This document shows positions 35,745-46,984 of a DNA stretch of 64,000 nt, in pieces. Position 1 is the first letter of the stretch; the number at the start of each line of letters is the position of its first letter. The position numbers and the translations under genes are program-made. Under the pieces are notes generated by a model. That model had not been told where the DNA came from and ran no database searches. It saw only the letters and a program-made list of their open reading frames with translations. The stretch spans positions 13,252,086 to 13,316,085 of the forward strand of contig OZ024743.1 of NCBI GenBank assembly GCA_964016885.1, written 5' to 3'. This stretch comes from Eledone cirrhosa (taxonomy: Eukaryota > Mollusca > Cephalopoda > Octopoda > Eledonidae).

Positions 35745-37538
35745 GGCCTGAAAACCTTCCCTTTTTTATTAGATCAATTAGCTTAGCCAACTTCTGTCTG
35801 AAAACCCTGGCAATAATATCATGCCGATGGCAGTACTGCTGCCCTGGGATAAGTTCCCGCGTAATCTCAACCCACTTGGGGTTACACGAAAACGTGATGA
35901 ATAAATCGGGGCGCCCATAATGCCGAACGAACGTCATAGGCTCCTGTGTTCGCTCGTGCATGTACCCCCCCCTCCCCGTATAGGTTGAGGGGAGAATGCA
36001 CATTTTGCCGATGTTCCGGGGCTCAGTGTCATTCCTGATGCCGTCACGCAAATGGATGTAGGAGTCTGAGCGCAGCTGCTTCTGATTCAATTTTATGAAG
36101 CACAGTCTCTCCGACTCCATCTTTGCAGCCATGTCAACTGCAAACTGGTGAAACAGTTCCCGTGACCTGTGCAGGGTGCTGAAATCGTTAGGCCTCGTCA
36201 TCAAGCGGTATGAGTATAAAGCCCTGCATGAAACAGTTCGAGATGTCGCAGCAGTGGGCTCGTTTGGTTTGCGCTGAGGAATGTCGAAATGGTATCCGTC
36301 TTCTTCGTATGCAAAAAGAAGGGGATACTGCAGGGCGTCGTATGAACGATGCGTCTCATTAATACGTCGAAGACCACTGTCACGACTTTGAAGAACTATG
36401 TCTCGCTTATTGTGCTGTTCACCATGGATAACTACGGCCGTTTCATTGCACGAAGGAGCGTTATAACGGCGTGCGTTCTCCCCAGGTCTTTTGTCAGCAT
36501 CGATGACAATGGTACAGTTTGGTGAAGGATTTGTTTCCAATGCGTATTTGAAACTGCGAATATAACTGTTGTGCTCATGAAGCATGTATTGAAGACTGAG
36601 CAGCACGTCCCTTTCAAAAGTGTCAGCGTCAGTGTTTGCAGGTGTTGGAATAACGCCGTACGGCGCATCAACTTGCCTACTGTAGTTAGAAATGAAGGAA
36701 ATTTGAAGTAACGAAGGCTTGCAATTTTGTAGTGGCTGGAGTGACCCAATAAGATGGTACACCTGCCCCTGGACCTTGAAAGTAGGCATCCAACCACTTT
36801 CTCTGACAACGTTAGCCCCGAAAGAAGTCATTTGAAACGCACAATTGTACTTCCTGATGAGTTGAAGGAATTTGGATGATCTTGAGTTAGAACCAGTAAG
36901 TAGTTCCTTCAAAGGCGCTGGTGGTTCCCCAAGAGGGGCAAAGCTGACCTTACCGTTTAAGCAGCACATTGCAGGTGACTCCCCAGCCCACTTTTTAGCA
37001 ATTACAGAATTTGCAATTGAAGCGTATTTCCCCTATATTTATGTCGGCACGCATCGAGTAGTTAACGTTGGGCTCATACTTGAAAGCCCGTAGGTGCCAG
37101 TATGGGCTGGTGGGGCTCGTCACACCGCGGGCAGTTTCTTGTCGTCGACTGTTCCGCTCCAACGTAGAATGTTGCTCCTGTGGGTCGTGGGAAGCTCTCG
37201 CAGCAGTAGCAGCAGCGTTTCTATTCAGGCGAGTCTACCTTTGTTCCGGGCCCTCTGAAGCCCTGGAAGCAGCATTAGAAGCGTTTTTTTTTGGAATGAC
37301 GTATCGCCCGCTCTGAATCGCACATTGCAGCATGTCTCGAGGCGTCGTATGAAGCCATCTTGGCTAGGCGTGCGGTGCGTTGTTGAAAACTTACACCAGC
37401 TCTGCATTCCGCTGAACGTAAGGCGCTCTGTGAAAGTCTTGAAGCAGTTTCCTCGGGGGACTCGTTTGCTGTAATCGCCCTCTGCGCCGCCGCTGCCACG
37501 GTATGTCGACCGAGGCGACTTCTCTTTTTAGGTGGCAT
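35745..37538 (-). pseudogene. Helitron N-terminal region (basic start, Zn-finger-like, pre-Rep)
   Basis: The start at 37538 reads MPPKKRSRLGRHT, chosen because this basic sequence begins many Helitron proteins. A Ser/Arg/Ala-rich region follows. After frame changes near 37.27 and 37.0 kb comes FKYEPNVNYSMRADI with a Cys pattern CKFC, then CC-NGKVSFAPLGEPP. From there one long frame to about 35.77 kb includes QVYHLIGSLQP, ADKRPGENARRYNAP, ETHRSYDALQYPLLF, FITFSCNPKWVEI and DIIARVFRQKL. The frame then breaks at a run of six A before the Rep domain. Confidence 0.8.
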
Positions 37539-37888
37539 TTTATGTGAAAAAGAAAGGGTGAAATTTACTTCTACAGCAAAATTGCCTTTGAAAGTATAAG
37601 GCTGAAAACTCTCTGCGTTCCGCAGGGGCAAGATGGGAGACTACCGGCAAATAAATAACTCACAGTTTGTTGAAAGCGCGTTTCTGTCAGCAATTTGAAG
37701 TTGTTTGGCTAAAAATCCCTATGTGGTTTTTTTTCCACTCAATAAACGTGTAAATATGTTATACACAAAATGTAATTGTGTGTGAGTTGAATGATAGATG
37801 TTTTAAAAAATGATTTTAAGCGTATATAAGAGATTGTTGATTAAATATATCTGTTGCTTTTGAATAATTGTAGTTTGGTATAAAATGT

Positions 37889-38071
37889 AAGCGTCATGTA
37901 TTTAACGTTTTTCTCTGTCTCTCACTCTCTAGCTCACTCCTTTATTTTCTTCTCTCTCTCTAAAGGAAATTATTAAGGAGTGGGTTTATAAGCGTCATGT
38001 ATTTAACGTTTGTCTCTGGCTCACTCCTTTATTTTTTCTCTCTCTCTAAAGGAAATTAGTAAGGAGTGGGT
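37889..38071 (-). repeat. Tandem duplication in the Helitron 5' leader
   Basis: Two copies, 37889-37985 and 37990-38071. Each starts AAGCGTCATGTATTTAACG and ends AAGGAGTGGGT on the plus strand. The second lacks about 15 bp of the CT-rich middle. A partial third start (CGTCATGTATTTAG) lies near 38150. Confidence 0.75.
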
Positions 38072-38339
38072 AGGTTGCAGCATGTATTTTTTTTTTCGAT
38101 TTTTAAGGGGAGTTAGGCAGATAAATCAGAAGGTATTATAGGGGTAAAACGTCATGTATTTAGTTTTATCGATTATTTCCGTAATTGTGGGTGAGTTTGA
38201 ATGAAATAAATAGTCGTTGACCTAAGTTAGACCATTTACAACATTCTTACAGACGTTGAGTCGAATCGGTTTGAAATTGTGAAAATGTATAAACATGGAA
38301 CATGCACACACTCAACAACAACAATCTGCCTTTTATAGA

Positions 38340-39260
38340 TAATGATGCACACACATCCATTGAAGAACTACCCATATTTTTACAAACATTTCACAAGTTT
38401 ACCAACATTTCAAACGAGTGTTCTGTAGAAAAAGGTCCAATATCCGTGATTAAATATTCCTTCGTGCATTCTTCATAAAATAAATTATAAAGTAAGGTAA
38501 AGTCCTGATTCGCAGTAAACCTGTGATAAGCAGTATCGACAAAGAACATTCATTATCAAGTTTGGAAGATTTAAAAATATATGTCATGAAGTGTATGAAA
38601 TAGTGTTCTATTTCTTGGCTGTGGGCATTCGCCTGAGAGCGAGAAAATAAGTGAACATTTGAAGTTGAGGGATTGATTTATTGTAGAGATGTATTGAAAA
38701 GCAAGGCGTGTGATCTGAGAGTGATAATCCAGGAAGCGGAGTGAACAAAGAATAATGTCAGAAAGCTGGACAGGAAGATAGCTATGAATTGCTGATATAA
38801 CCATGAAAAGACTGGCAAGTTAAAGTAGAGGAAATGTAATGAGGATAGCGATATCCACACGTACAATAAATCAATCACAAATAGGGATATCATTAGGATG
38901 ATGTGTTAACGAGGTAATAGGAATGGTGATAACGGTAGCAGAACGTTGGAGTAAAGTATCTGAAACGATAAACCTATATACATCCGTACATATATACACA
39001 TAAGAATCCGTATGTAGACAGATAAGTTTATACACTCATGCATATTTCCTTGGGGAAAATAAACATTAACAATCTTCGAAACGGTATTGATTTATAACTT
39101 AGGTATACTGTTAAAAGGACATCTGAATTGCGAGTTTAGTTGAGCGGAGTCATTTGATTTTGTAGCTTGATTGATATCGTTTCTTTTCCTGTACATCTTC
39201 ACTTCATCGTATGTATATATGTGTATATATATACATATATATACACATATGTATATATGT
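38340..39260. other. Unique sequence, no gene seen
   Basis: No recognised coding or repeat family. A short TATATG/CATATA inverted stretch lies at 39210-39260. Confidence 0.35.
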
Positions 39261-39470
39261 GTAACGTAGTTGTTGGGATGCTGACTCTACGATGGTAAAT
39301 TCGTGAGTCCAATTTCCGGTCGGGATGGAGTATTGTATCCCTGGGCAAGATACCTTATTTCATCACGCTGTACTAGTCCACACTGCTGGTAAAAATGAGT
39401 TGTGAGGACAATGATGACAAGCTGTATTGGCCTTTGTCTTTTTCAGTCAATAAAGTCCCTGGCTGGTATG
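39261..39470 (+). repeat. tRNA-derived SINE-like sequence, diverged
   Basis: The head GTAACGTAGTTGTTGGGATG and GTGAGTCCAATTTCCGG resemble a decayed tRNA-like region. The body block GGGCAAGATACCTTATTTCA matches the long SINE form at 31667. No standard tail. Confidence 0.5.
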
Positions 39471-40714
39471 TTTAAGTGACGGCTAGTTTTCCGCAAAATA
39501 CCGTGTTCAGGTTTGCGCGTTAGATAGGAAATTTGTAGGTAGAATTTCTTGACTGAAAGGGCACTGGATGTATATTTGTAGTTAAGTAGAGTTGATAGAA
39601 AATAGAGTGGAGGAGATAGAAAGAGTGAGAGAAAGGAAAGAAAAAAGTATGAAAGAATGAGGAAAACTCAAGTGATTTAAAGTAAAAGGTAATATTGTAA
39701 TAATACGAGACACAGAGTATCAATAAGAGAATTTAAATTGATTCTGGGCGTAATGGGAAATGACAACGGTGGGGTGAATATTTTTATTATGGAACGGTTT
39801 TTCAATGAAATTATTAATGGTTTTCAACATTTCTGTATTGATAATATAATTCCCAATGTAGTACTGGTCGATGCTATCGACTTTTCCCTACTGCCTAAAT
39901 TTCTGGACTTGTGATTTTGTAAATAAAATAAGATCTCAATGTAAAGTTGAAGGGAAACAACGCATACACACTCACTGTTATGAAGAAACCGAAAGAATAA
40001 GAGATAAATTGGAAGGGAAAGACGGTGAGATAGCACAGTACAAATAACGAAAAAGAAAAAGGTGGACAAATTGAGATAAGAGTTGGTAATAACATAAGTG
40101 CGAAAGAGTGGCAGTAGCTGGTAGAAGAGTAAAACAGATTGATTTATGACTGTGATGGTAGCTGAAAAGCAGGTGATTGCTACATATAGTAGAAAGAAGG
40201 GAAAGTTATTTTAAGGAGTAGGAAGAAATGCTTTAAGTTTTACAAGAAAGATGAGCACACATATTGTCAGTTAGTCAGATGACAAATAAATATTACAGAA
40301 TAGTTTATGTTTAGAAATTAAAGGCAACTTGAATCTCAGCAAGATTGAAACTTATAACGTAAAAGGGGCCTTTAAATAATAAATGTAATTGTATATGTTC
40401 ACATAATAAAGATAAATTTGATATCGATAGCAGAACGTTGTGTGAAAATTATAACGTAAATGTATAAACCTATCCAGTAAATGAATAAAAAGAAGGAAAC
40501 GAAAGCTGTTCTTTCATTTGGTTTGGAATTAAAAATTAAGGAGATGATCTCACAAACCACACGCACGCGGGCGCGCACATGCACAGAAGAAAATACACAA
40601 ACACCAACTTTTAGAAATATACAATAGACTACGGTTCTGCTGTTGAGTTCTCAATGAATTTAACAAAAGATAAACAACAACAAAACATAACTAACTAGAG
40701 ATTTCTAACATTAT
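39471..40714. other. Unique A-rich sequence, no gene seen
   Basis: Open frames on the minus strand are Phe/Ser-rich translations of purine-rich plus-strand DNA. No domain recognised. Confidence 0.35.
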
Positions 40715-40932
40715 GGTGGATTCGCAGTATCAGTAGAGGGTCAGACGCCATGGCAGTATCAGTAGAGGGTCAAACGCTATGCTTTGCAGCATAGAGTTAC
40801 GCTCTTTTACGGTCAGAGTTCAAATCTCGCTGAGGTTAACTTTGCTTTTCATCCTTACAGGGACGATAAAATAAAGTACCAGTAATGTACTGGATTAATT
40901 GCTAATCTTGTGCCAAAAGTAGAAACAATTAT
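40715..40932 (+). repeat. SINE (main family) with duplicated A-box block
   Basis: Full SINE with body GATAAAATAAAGTACC and tail CCAAAAGTAGAAACAATTAT. The first 29 bp (GCAGTATCAGTAGAGGGTCA plus nine bases) occur twice in tandem, at 40724-40752 and 40753-40781. Confidence 0.85.
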
Positions 40933-41164
40933 ATATTTAGTTGAATGTTTCTACTAATACTTAAAGCATATTTTACGTTTACTCAATAGAGATGAATTCG
41001 AACTAACATGTCATTGAATCATGAATGAAACTTTATATGTTCGCATAATTAAGATAAAGTCGTTCTGGATAAGTGTGAGATTCAATAATATGTTTTGAAT
41101 ATGTTAAAAACACAACAGTGATCTTCAAAGCAATAAAGAAAAAAATGGATATACATGTATAGGG
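40933..41164. other. Unique AT-rich sequence, no gene seen
   Basis: Short spacer between two SINEs; nothing recognised. Confidence 0.3.
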
Positions 41165-41497
41165 AAAATGGTAAAGACCCCCTTCAGTCATGAATGACCA
41201 TATGATTTGTACCTAGAAAATTTCCCTCCGAAGCACAAGTCCATGCAAGGTTGTTTGTGGAAGAAGAGCAGTCGCCCACGCATACCAGCCTCCCCTCTCC
41301 ACGCCACCGACGTGGTCCAAGAGAAAAACACTGACCTATACAGCTAGATAAGAGTGACTTATTTCTACAGCTGAGTAAGCTGGAGCAACGTGAAATAAAG
41401 TGTGTTGTTCAAGGATACAACACATCACCCAGTTCGAGAATCAAACATACAACCTCCCGATTACAAGCCCAACGCTCTAACCACTAAGCGATGCGGC
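41165..41497 (-). repeat. Long-form tRNA-derived SINE
   Basis: Read on the minus strand the head is GCATCGCTTAGTGGTTAGAG (A box), with TTTGATTCTCGAAC in the B-box place. The body includes CACTTTATTTCACGTTGC, shared with the SINE at 31667. About 330 bp; the distal part is a different 3' region without the GATAAAATAAAG tail. Confidence 0.75.
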
Positions 41498-41510
41498 TTC
41501 GCATGCACGC

Positions 41511-41803
41511 TCACTCACTCACTCACTCACTCACTCACTCACTCACTCACACATACACACATACACACAAACACACGCACAAAACACACATAATTTATTT
41601 TTTAAAAAATACATTCTGTTTTATTATTTTAACTTTTAACTTCCCCTCCGTTTTCACTTTTTAACTTTCAGCTCTGAGTGTGTGTGCGTAAGTGTGTGTG
41701 TGCGTAAGTGTGTGCGTGCGCGTGCGAGTGCAAGTGTGTGCGTGTGTGCGTGTGCGTGGGCGTGTGCGCATGCTCGTACGTGTGTGCGTGCGTGCGTGCG
41801 TGT
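41511..41803. repeat. (ACTC)n and (TG)n microsatellites
   Basis: ACTC tetranucleotide array at 41511-41549, CA variants to 41590, and an imperfect TG/CG array at 41678-41803. Confidence 0.9.
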
Positions 41804-43174
41804 ATTGTGCTCGGGCTAACTACTTAAACAAAAAGTTAACTAGGGCTCGAGTATGAGATCAATAATGAGATTCGCTGTGAATACTGTAATAAGCAGCCCC
41901 AGATCAAAATAGAGCTGGCTCTTTGGCAAGCCCTAGCACTAGCCAGCCATCCGAGCCAGAGTTATGGTGAAACTGCAGGCGTCAGTACAGTGGATGTGAT
42001 TAAGTGGATGAGTTTCTCGTAACCAACTGGTCTCATCACAAGACATCATGCATATCAATATCAATGGTTAGCTGTCTCCCCTAAGGGCGGTGAACAAGGA
42101 TAAGATACTTTATTTAAGGACTTGGAAAGAATGAAATGCAAAGTGAACTTCAGATGTGTTTGAACTCAGAGCGCAGTGTACCGCAACAAATACCGAAACC
42201 TTTTTAATCAGACACCCTAACCCTAACCCTAACCCGAACGACAATGCTTATTCGCTGCCAAATTCTAGATAGAATGAATATAAGTAAATTTAAAATCTTC
42301 AATTGTGAGTGTATTATTTAATTTCGCTGTTTGCCTCTGACCCCGGATATGCTGACAAACCTCCTTGACATGACCGCGTTTCTCTCCCGTCAATCAGTAA
42401 ATACTATTCACGGTAGCAGGAAGATCTGATATGGTGATTATAGTGCGCGTGATTGCGCCTGTGTGTACGTACAAGCGTTTAAAATGTGTAGATGTGTAGA
42501 TGTGAATGCGCGTGTGTATGTGATGAGTTCGAGATCTAAAAGCTATGTTTGTTTTTGTTTGTTGTTATTCATTTTTTTTCTTTACCATCTCAATTTTTTT
42601 TTCTCCTTTTCTTTTTCGTTACGACTGTCATATCAACCACTATGTACTAACCACCAACCACCAGCCACCAAACCCCTTATCTATCGTGTTTCCCTTCAAC
42701 ATCATGTATTGATTATTTAGTATGTAATCACAACTTGTAACGACAATTTACTGGTTCGACAGTAAAAGAAAACTTCCTGCAAATAACACACACGATAGAA
42801 GTATATATAAAAAAGACATGAGAAATAAATAAATAGAAAAAATAAGACGAAAAATCTAAATAGGTTGTTTTGTTTGTCTATTATTATCTATTGTTGGTCG
42901 CTCTGTTTTCTAGCGTTTTACTGAGTAAATTTCCTGAAAAGTGTTCATCCAACTAATGATCATATTAACACGGTTAGAACAACCCTGCATTCTTCCGGTG
43001 TAGGTGAACTCTAATAGGCGGTGTATTAATTTGGGAAAATGAAAAATTGAGGCGAAATAAAAGCAAATAAACAAAGCATACAAGACGAAGATGATTATGA
43101 AGATGATGATGATGTTGATAAGGATATTAGTAATAATATTAGTAAAGATTTCTGATTTAGGGGGAGGGAAAGTC
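41804..43174. other. Unique sequence with a short telomere-type repeat, no gene seen
   Basis: 42214-42234 is CCCTAA repeated three and a half times. 42200-43170 is otherwise unique AT-rich sequence. The open frame at 42463-42720 has no domain. Confidence 0.4.
42214..42234. repeat. Interstitial telomere-type repeat (CCCTAA)n
   Basis: Three and a half perfect CCCTAA units followed by a diverged CCCGAA. TTAGGG is the usual molluscan telomere unit. Too short to imply a fusion. Confidence 0.7.
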
Positions 43175-43326
43175 GATTAAATCGAACCAGTGCGTTACTG
43201 GTGCGTTATTTTGTCGACGCCGTAAGGATGAACGGCAAACCTTACCATGGCGTGAATTGGAATCAGAACGTAAAGGGCTGTAACTCCATGCCTCAAAGTA
43301 TGGCGTCTAACGCTCTACCGATAATA
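43175..43326 (-). repeat. SINE (main family), diverged
   Basis: Reverse complement of the SINE: TTTGTCGACGCCGTAAGGAT, GAATTGGAATCAGAAC (B box side) and CGCTCTACCGATA (A box side). Followed by a (TAG)n run at 43327-43358. Confidence 0.7.
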
Positions 43327-43624
43327 ATAATAGTAGTAGTAGTAGTAGTAGTAGTATTTGTCACTTGTATCGATCAGTTCAAGAAGTAATCCTTTTACTT
43401 GAGGGTTCTCTTGAGAAGCCAGTGACCCCACAGCCCTGGTAGACTATCTTCTTGTATTACAACTGCAAACCAATCGGCGAAAATGCAGTCGTTACTTTGG
43501 AGAAAAAATTAGGTCTAGTTTGTCTATTTTCTCTTCACATATATAATTTGATAGATAGCTCTAATTAAATGATTATGTTTTAATTATTTCAGTCACTGAG
43601 AAACTAATTTCCCTGAAACTAACA

Positions 43625-43689
43625 GGTAGCCTGAATATCGCCTGTTATGTGTGTGTCTGTGCCAGTATATATATATTTATATATATTTA

Positions 43690-43774
<85 letters not shown>

Positions 43775-43814
43775 TGGTACACACATACATATCACAGGCG
43801 ATATTCAGGCTACC
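43625..43814. repeat. (TA)n tract inside a ~45-bp inverted repeat
   Basis: Left arm GGTAGCCTGAATATCGCCTG and onward (43625-43672) pairs with the right arm ending GCGATATTCAGGCTACC (43771-43814). About 50 TA units lie between them. Cruciform-prone; possibly paired termini of an element whose centre is now only TA repeats. Confidence 0.7.
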
Positions 43815-43959
43815 TTTTAGTTCGGATCTAGCTGTCGAAACTGCCGGACCTCAGCCGTCGGGGTCCTGACTCTTTTCCTATTACCCATTCTACTACCCTA
43901 AGTATCGAGTACTCTCGTGCGTTATGGTCCACCTGGTTTCTTACCACACTTTCTTTGTT
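43815..43959 (+). repeat. TA-flanked dispersed repeat, copy 3
   Basis: Starts TTTAGTTCGGATCTAG, includes GTCGGGGTCCTGACTC and ACTACCCTAAGTATCGAG, and ends TTCTTTGTT at a TA run. Longest forward copy of the family also at 8842 and 11737. Confidence 0.75.
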
Positions 43960-43966
43960 ATATATA

Positions 43967-44588
43967 TATATAAGGCTATCTATTTAAGGCTGTACATGGC
44001 TATGGTGCGGCCACACTTAGAATTTGCATCACCAGTCTGGAACCCCTATCTTGCTCAGAACATTGACCGCTTGGAAACTGTTCAGAGACGTGCAACCAAG
44101 CGAATACCCTCCATCAGGCATCTACCATACTCTGAACACCTTACTTCCCTGGGCATGGATACATTGAAGCTCCGACGCCTGGAAATTGACTTGGTAAACA
44201 CCCACACAATTCTTAACCATCTTGCCAACAACAACCCTGAGTACCTTTTTGATTTCCATGTGTCTAACACACGTGGACATGCCCACAAAGTCAGAAAACA
44301 GCACAGTTCCCATGACTTTCGGAAACATTTTTTCACGCTCAGAGTTGCTGAAGCATGGAACAAAGTACCTGCATCAGTTGTTAGCTGTCGAAACACTGCA
44401 TCCTTAAAAACCTCCATGCTTCCTGAGATTCGCAAACACTACACCTAATATTCCCCCTCCATATACACGCACACATGTATATCATGACTCATAAACTATT
44501 CACTTCCTTGCCATTTGTATATTATTCTATGTACCATACATGCACCTTTGACGAGTTGTAGTGCACTTGTGCACTTTACACAATAATT

Positions 44589-44633
<45 letters not shown>
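43967..44633 (+). pseudogene. 5'-truncated LINE: RT ORF C-terminus plus (ATT)n tail
   Basis: The frame ending at 44448 reads RLYMAMVRPHLEFASPVWNP, LETVQRRATKRIPSI, TLKLRRLEIDLV, FTLRVAEAWNKVPASVV and SLKTSMLPEI. This is the standard C-terminal region (after the RT domain) of jockey/CR1-like non-LTR retrotransposons: 'VRP-LEYA--VWNP', 'LE-VQRRATK', 'LR-RR---DL', 'R----WN-LP--VV'. The frame is open to its stop, so this fragment is young, but the endonuclease and RT catalytic parts are absent. The 3' side ends in (ATT)n at 44591-44633. It begins just after a TA run. Confidence 0.8.
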
Positions 44634-44649
<16 letters not shown>

Positions 44650-44654
44650 TGTAT

Positions 44655-45000
44655 AGATCACAAACGTCAACGGGGATGGTAAAATAAAGTACCAGTAATG
44701 CACTGAGGTCAATTTATTCAATATTCCCCTTCTCTTCAAATTGCTGGCCTAATGCTAAAAAGTAGAAACGATTATTAATGTTTCAAGAGCGGTGGATTGG
44801 CAATATCGCAAGAAAGTCAGATAAAATGTATTTAGTTACCGTTCTAAATGTCCTAAGTCCAAATTCCGCCATCAGATTTGCCTTTCATCCTTCCAGATTC
44901 GATAAAACAAAGGACCTGTAAAGTTCATGAACGGTATAATCGATTCCTTTCTAACCACAAATTGCTAGTTTTGTGCCTAATTTAGAAATCATCATTGCTA
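44655..45000 (+). repeat. Two diverged SINE copies in tandem
   Basis: 44655-44779 has GGTAAAATAAAGTACCAGTA and a tail near AAAAGTAGAAACGATTATTA. 44787-45000 starts GGTGGATTGGCAATATCG and ends with TTAGAAATCATCATT after ATTCGATAAAACAAAGGACC. Confidence 0.75.
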
Positions 45001-45164
45001 TTGTTACGGCCGTTATTCGCATTGGAGTAGGACCAGGTAGTATGTACCAGGTTTTAGCTAAGAGGTTTTCATTTCCATGCCGTCGCATGCAGACACAGTC
45101 ACTCTCACGCGCCTCCCTCCCTCGATCCAACAGTACGAACATTTCGTAGCTGGAAGGAGAGAGG

Positions 45165-45535
45165 GTTGGATCAATAATGGGCTGGTACTTTCTTTGTCTT
45201 TCATTTTTACGAGTTCGATAAAATAATGAACACATCAAATATTGGTGGTAACTTCCCTTTCTTCAACTAACGCATTGGACTCTTGTTTAAATTAGAAACC
45301 ATTGTTACTAACATTGTTATCAAAACGGTAAATTACCAAAATTGTCAGAGCATCGGACAAAATCCTTTGCAGTATTTGTTTCGACTCTTTACGTTTTGTA
45401 AATCCCATCGAATCAAATTTGCCTTTTGATCAAACAGGGTTGATAAAATAAAGTATGAGTCAAGTACAGAAGTCGATAAAATCTGTTACGCCTTCCCCAG
45501 TTTCTGACCTTGAACCTGTATCAGAAACAATTATC
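45165..45535 (+). repeat. Two further diverged SINE copies
   Basis: 45165-45308 keeps GTTCGATAAAATAATG and ends TTAGAAACCATTGTTA. 45327-45535 keeps GGTTGATAAAATAAAGTA and the end CAGAAACAATTATCATTAT. Confidence 0.65.
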
Positions 45536-45547
45536 ATTATTATCTAA

Positions 45548-45734
45548 AAGGGCGGTGGGTTGGCAGTATCGGTAGAGGGTCGGACGCCATGCTTTCCAGC
45601 ATAGTTACGTCCCTTTACGATCTGAGTTCAAATCCCGCCGAGGTTGACTTTGCCTTTCATCCTTACGGGGCCGATAAAATAAAGTACCAGTAATGAACTG
45701 GGTATTTGCTGGCCTTGTGCCTAAAGTAGAAACA
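45548..45734 (+). repeat. SINE (main family), full length with target duplication
   Basis: Complete head GGTTGGCAGTATCGGTAGAG, B box GAGTTCAAATCCC, body and tail. The flanks share ATTATTATCTAA (45536-45547 and 45735-45746), a 12-bp target-site duplication. Confidence 0.85.
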
Positions 45735-45746
45735 ATTATTATCTAA

Positions 45747-46407
45747 GAGTGCTTGGTTGACTGAAACAGAAAGGAGTTAAATTAACTAAATACTTTGCTG
45801 CTTTTTGATATTTTTTTTTAAGTCCTGAATTTAAATCTCGGAGTTATGGGTTTTATTTTAATTCCTAAAAGGTTGATGGCGACAAAAATTGAGTGGTATA
45901 GATTTAATTGATTATACCGCTCCAGGAAAATTTGAAGAGCAGCTACCTGTTTGAGACCCCCCCCCCCTGTTTCGGTGCAGGTAAAACGGCCGAAATAAGA
46001 TAATCACAGAAAACAATCATTCGAGTGTAACCCCCCCCCCCCCAACTCCGAAAACATGTAAACTTATGTCTATGCTACACATTTATATTATTACATGTTT
46101 ATACATACCTACCGACCTGCCAAGCTACACGTTTACATACTTATCTTGTAATCAGTTGTAACTGGTAACATTGAAGTATCTTTTTTTTATCAAATAAACT
46201 ATCTGTTCATTAGAACACACACTACTCTGTTGAGTTAACATGTGTTGACATTCAGGAGACTTTCCCTGTGAACATGTTGACAGAAACGGCAGTTTCTTAG
46301 CAAAGCACACATGTGTCGTCTGGTTGCTTACCTGTTTTCACTGCTGCGTCCGTTCCGTTTCATAGTCTGTACTTCCTTCGACAAGGGTCTAATTATATGC
46401 AGTGAAA
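45747..46407. other. Unique sequence with two C-runs, no gene seen
   Basis: C-runs near 45956-45968 and 46030-46043. No domain or repeat family recognised. Confidence 0.35.
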
Positions 46408-46422
46408 GTATATACATATATA

Positions 46423-46491
<69 letters not shown>
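46408..46491. repeat. (TA)n microsatellite
   Basis: TA run with one TGTG interruption. Confidence 0.95.
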
Positions 46492-46494
<3 letters not shown>

Positions 46495-46984
46495 ATACAA
46501 TAACAGAGATAGCTTAAAGCTAAACTCTGACTGGTAACCATCTCACTCAACAAACATTAGGTTATATGTTAATATACACCCAATTTAAGTGTTTGGGGTG
46601 CTAACTATATGTATTATGTGGAAAGCCAGTTGTATTATTTTATGAGATATAATTAAAGTTAAAATATATCTCTCTTTCCAAACAATTGTTTCATTATAAG
46701 TTTTCTACAAATTAGGAGAATGTTTCCAGTTTATGTAGAAGCCTAACATATATTCATGTAAGAATATATTTAGGTGGATACTTATAAATCATCAGTGGAA
46801 GCCCATTAAACTTTGATATAAGAAAAAATTCTTACCGCAGTTAAAAATCGTGTCTGCTAAGCTGCTCCCTCACGCATCGAATGACCGCCAAATTTGAAAT
46901 TCCAGCAGTTTTTGACTGAGGAAGTATTATAGCGTCACGATTCGGCAAGGGGAGACAACCAATACACGAGAAAAGAAAAAATAA

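Larger units (their letters stand above)
32114..38339 (-). mobile_element. Helitron, full length with both termini, coding dead
   Basis: Rolling-circle DNA transposon on the minus strand. The 5' end reads A|TCTATAAAAGGCAGATTG at 38340/38339, matching the usual Helitron TC start. The 3' end is CTAG|T at 32114/32113, matching CTRR-T. A weak palindrome (CCCCGAACAACGCCAGG) lies about 8 bp before the end, a decayed form of the usual subterminal hairpin. Insertion between A and T without target duplication is as expected. It encodes a Cys-rich N-terminus, a Rep (HUH) endonuclease and a Pif1-type helicase, all in the Helitron order, but several frameshifts and a stop break the ORF. Total length 6226 bp. 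32118-32940 is the 3' non-coding part; 37540-38339 is the 5' leader. Confidence 0.85.

Noticed and set aside
41511..41549. CRISPR-like short repeat array
   Set aside because: It is a simple ACTC tetranucleotide microsatellite without spacers; animal genome.
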